NCBI RefSeq assembly: GCF_900177045.1
Contig: NZ_LT841358.1
Span: forward strand, 1,797,559 to 1,861,558
Origin: Candidatus Nitrosotalea okcheonensis
GTDB taxonomy: Archaea > Thermoproteota > Nitrososphaeria > Nitrososphaerales > Nitrosopumilaceae
Length of the DNA: 64,000 bases
Direction of reading: 5' to 3'
This document shows, one piece after another, positions 61,875-64,000 of the stretch. Under the pieces are notes generated by a model. That model did not search any database. It saw only the letters and a program-made list of their open reading frames with translations, and was not told the origin of the DNA. A program made the position numbers and the translations under genes. The first letter of the stretch is position 1; every line of letters begins with the position of its first letter.

Positions 61875-62361
61875 TGGTTGTGGAATACAACTTGGATTTA
61901 CAAAATACAAGTTTCGAGGAATGTGGAGAATTCAAGGTCTTTTTTGTAAATCTTGTATGAAAAAGATTGGTGAAAATATTGACAAATCACATACTGGAAC
62001 CACTAATTTAGAAAAACAACAATGTACTCTATGCAAAAGTGAATTTTATTTTCTTCAATCCAAGGTACAAGGAGAAAAATTCTGCAAGTTTTGTTATGAC
62101 GTGGTTGCTAATGATAAATCAATTTCTAATTCCAATTCTTCCATGACCCAAAAATTGCCCAAAGTAAACATGATCTGGGGCATTTTTGGATTGGCTTTAA
62201 TGCTAGCAGGCTTGGTATTTACCTTTGTAAACACGTCACAAGCGGGTGGTAATCTACTTAGTATCATTTTTGGTTCAATGACAACTGCTACTGGATTTAT
62301 TGTTTTTAGAAAGACACTGTATTCACGGAGAGTGCTTTATGGAAAAAAAATACATGCATAA
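61864..62361 (+). CDS. Zinc-ribbon membrane protein of unknown function
   Basis: About 165 residues. Two CxxC pairs form one ribbon (CNGCGIQ...CKSC), and a second ribbon follows (CTLCKS...CKFC). Two membrane helices near the C-terminus (IWGIFGLALMLAGLVFTFV; LLSIIFGSMTTATGFIVF) precede a basic end. A purine-rich AAAGGGGGGAA lies upstream of the ATG. Overlap with the transporter suggests coupled expression; an accessory role for it is conceivable. Not a known family to me. Confidence 0.65.
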   Translation: MMCNGCGIQLGFTKYKFRGMWRIQGLFCKSCMKKIGENIDKSHTGTTNLEKQQCTLCKSEFYFLQSKVQGEKFCKFCYDVVANDKSISNSNSSMTQKLPKVNMIWGIFGLALMLAGLVFTFVNTSQAGGNLLSIIFGSMTTATGFIVFRKTLYSRRVLYGKKIHA

Positions 62362-62623
62362 TAGAGTGATACGAAAAATAACTAGTCAAACACTATCGTA
62401 GCTTGAGCAATTAACACGTGGTATCATTAGAAATACTATCATTGATCTTTTTCCATCAAAATCATTCTACAAGGAACAACAACATTCTACATTATGAGCG
62501 AATGGAATTAATTAGCAGAGAGGGTCTTACAGACAAAATTTTTGCATTAATACTTTACTCACGAATCTTACTGAGAAATCCTGCTAGATGATTATATGCA
62601 ATTGTTTGTTCCAGTCTTATAAC

Positions 62624-63583
62624 GTGCTAAACAAACATTTCTCGTACGCATTGATTCTCCTTGCAGGCACGATGATCTTTCCAGCAACTTCATCGTTTGC
62701 ATTGCCTGCTCCTGTGGCAAAAAGTGACTCTTACAAGATTCTTGAAAATGGAATTTTGGAAATTCCTGCGCCGGGTATTCTTGCCAATGATATATCTAAT
62801 GGAAAGACATTATCTGCATTACTTGTATCTGATGTGAAGAATGGTACACTGATGCTAAACGCCAATGGTAGCCTTGTTTATGTTCCTGATCCGAACTTTC
62901 ACGGTACTGACATCTTTAGATATGTTGCAAGTGATGGTACTGCAATTAGCAATGTAGAAAATGTTACAATTTCAGTTGGTCAAATAGTTCAATCTCCAGT
63001 TGCACGAAATGATTCCTATATGATAAATGAAAATTCTACTCTTTCGGTAAGTGGTAGCGGGGTATTGTCAAATGATACAAATCCTAATGACAGACAGATG
63101 CAAGCTATTCTTGTGACCAATACCATTAACGGTCATTTATCACTAAACCAAAATGGAAACTTTACCTACATTCCAAACTCTGGGTTTTATGGTATGGATT
63201 CATTTACCTATGAGGCATCCGATGGACTTGTTACAAGTAATGTCGCTACTGTCACTATCATAGTAAAGGAGACAGGCACACAGTCTGGCGGAAATCCATT
63301 CCTTGTCTTGCTTGCCCAGATTCAGGACCTTATCTCTAGAATTACTGGTATTGAAAATAAGATAAGCACATTAGAGCAACAAAATAGTGCTCTAGACAGT
63401 CGTGTTAACCAACTGGAACAAGAAATACAAAAAATTCAGTCTAATCCAGGAATCATAAACAATCAACAAAATGACAGTCAAGGCGATGACCTGAATAATG
63501 GCGATAATCCAGGTAATGGTGAACATCATGATAATGGTAAACACCTAGGAAATGGCAACAATCGGAAAAATCACGAAGACTAG
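62624..63583 (+). CDS. Secreted protein with two cadherin-like/Big_9 repeats and coiled-coil tail
   Basis: About 319 residues. A signal peptide (ALILLAGTMIFPATSSFA) leads into two repeats of roughly 90 residues: APVAKSDSYKILENG...GILANDIS... LVYVPDPNFHGTDIFRYVASDG, and SPVARNDSYMINENS...GVLSNDT... FTYIPNSGFYGMDSFTYEASDG. This is the tandem-95/VCBS-like surface repeat, often Ca-binding. A coiled coil follows (LISRITGIENKISTLEQQNSALDSRVNQLEQEI), then an Asn/Gly/Asp/His-rich end. GTG 62624 lies 27 nt after ATTATATG; ATG 62588 is the alternative start. Confidence 0.78.
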   Translation: MLNKHFSYALILLAGTMIFPATSSFALPAPVAKSDSYKILENGILEIPAPGILANDISNGKTLSALLVSDVKNGTLMLNANGSLVYVPDPNFHGTDIFRYVASDGTAISNVENVTISVGQIVQSPVARNDSYMINENSTLSVSGSGVLSNDTNPNDRQMQAILVTNTINGHLSLNQNGNFTYIPNSGFYGMDSFTYEASDGLVTSNVATVTIIVKETGTQSGGNPFLVLLAQIQDLISRITGIENKISTLEQQNSALDSRVNQLEQEIQKIQSNPGIINNQQNDSQGDDLNNGDNPGNGEHHDNGKHLGNGNNRKNHED

Positions 63584-63897
63584 GGTGTTAAACTGATTCA
63601 CAAGATCCCTTAGTGGATGTGAAACTAATGTTGTAATGCCTATCAAAGGTCTCAAGGTTCCTCCGATATTTTTTGGGTTTCGAATCATTTACGAACGGAT
63701 CCCCCTACATCAAAAAGAAGCATGTCAGAATCCATTCACAGGGTTTCAAATCTTAGGTGCTGAATCCTCCCTAAAACACAGATGTTTCAGAGCTTGTACG
63801 ATGTCCAATTCTTGGCTTTCTGCAATTGTATCCAACAGAATCTTGACCCACTTGCATATGGGTGACGTTCATTATCACCCAATTTGTAATGACATAT
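63584..63897. other. Intergenic region with possible gene remnants
   Basis: No complete gene is supported. On the minus strand a stretch around 63735-63840 reads WVKILLDTIAESQELDIVQALKHLCFREDSAPKI and stops, which looks protein-like but has stop codons just upstream and no start. It may be a decayed gene end. The plus-strand frame over the same bases has poor coding character. Confidence 0.4.
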
Positions 63898-64000
63898 TCA
63901 TGCACTGTTGTCTCTGCCATAGAGATTCTTGTGGTCATCAAGGTCAACTAGTTGGATGATTTTCTTTTCCTCGAAGATCCTGTAAAGTAGCGTATGCGAT
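63898..64000 (-). CDS. Possible RelE-like toxin, C-terminal end only
   Basis: The minus strand entering from the right edge reads SHTLLYRIFEEKKIIQLVDLDDHKNLYGRDNSA and stops at 63898. The YRI-x(8)-I-x-LVDLDDH-x2-LYGR pattern resembles the last strands of RelE/ParE-type mRNA interferases. Only 34 residues are visible, so this is a weak family call; the start and any antitoxin lie beyond the window. Confidence 0.4.
   Translation of the reverse strand, partial: SHTLLYRIFEEKKIIQLVDLDDHKNLYGRDNSA

Noticed and set aside
62502-62591. 29-codon plus-strand ORF (MELISREGLTDK...)
   Set aside because: No promoter at the right distance, no known motif, and it runs into the start region of the secreted protein; kept only as a curiosity.
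63636-63959. 107-codon plus-strand frame near the right edge
   Set aside because: Composition is rich in Cys, His and Phe without any motif, and it runs antisense to the more protein-like RelE-type fragment.

Overview
The window is AT-rich archaeal chromosome from the Nitrososphaerota (Thaumarchaeota), the ammonia-oxidizing archaea and relatives. Support comes from undivided rpoB and rpoA genes, archaeal-type ribosomal proteins (L19e, L30e, L32e, P0, P1), AdkA adenylate kinase, DtdA, prefoldin, EMC3-like DUF106 and Spt5, intron-containing tRNAs, secreted proteins ending in the thaumarchaeal PEFG sorting signal, and a urease operon with two SSS-type urea transporters. The low GC suggests the Nitrosopumilales/Nitrosotalea side rather than Nitrososphaera. 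No amo gene is visible, so ammonia oxidation is an inference. Many genes carry an archaeal TATA box 25-38 nt before the start codon, implying leaderless or very short-leader mRNAs; operon-internal genes often overlap by 1-4 bases.

Layout. 1-3999 (-): five tandem secreted Ig-like paralogs; the four complete ones have near-identical PEFG-CTERM tails. 4172-13452 (+): rpoH-rpoB-rpoA-rpl30e-nusA-rps12-rps7, then an intron-containing tRNA-Gln. 13613-21897: two unknown proteins, a YkgJ-type cysteine-cluster protein, a FAD oxidoreductase, leuS and alaS. 21971-26416: a rearranged secE-nusG-rpl11-rpl1-rpl10-rpl12 block, interrupted by an Lrp regulator and a TRIC/UPF0126 membrane protein. 26543-27709: a lone TnpB. 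27933-36999: dtdA-ogt, rpl32e-rpl19e, pckA, a subtilase, sod, pfdA-ftsY-argF. 37046-43257 (+): rpl18-rps5-rpl30-rpl15-secY-adkA-EMC3-like-cmk-cbf5. 43285-46303: a BsuPI-like membrane protein, an intron-containing tRNA-Ser, hicB with a broken hicA, and a cation/proton antiporter. 46510-49368: a KamA-like radical SAM enzyme and glutamine synthetase.

The most distinctive region is 49589-61874, a nitrogen island: ureE-F-G-D (-) diverging from ureA-B-C (+), then a ParB-like protein, an Lrp-type regulator, a urea-transporter-like SSS protein fused to a C-terminal universal-stress (USP) domain, a non-canonical PII protein, and a second SSS transporter without the USP domain. A 210-bp copy of the USP tail lies before the second transporter, so direct repeats bracket the PII gene. 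A perfect palindrome lies between the Lrp and transporter genes, with one of its arms repeated next to the transporter TATA box. With glnA at its left edge, the island looks like an integrated unit for urea uptake, hydrolysis and nitrogen sensing; the regulatory links are inference. The right end holds a zinc-ribbon membrane protein, a secreted cadherin-like protein and the C-terminal end of a possible RelE-like toxin.
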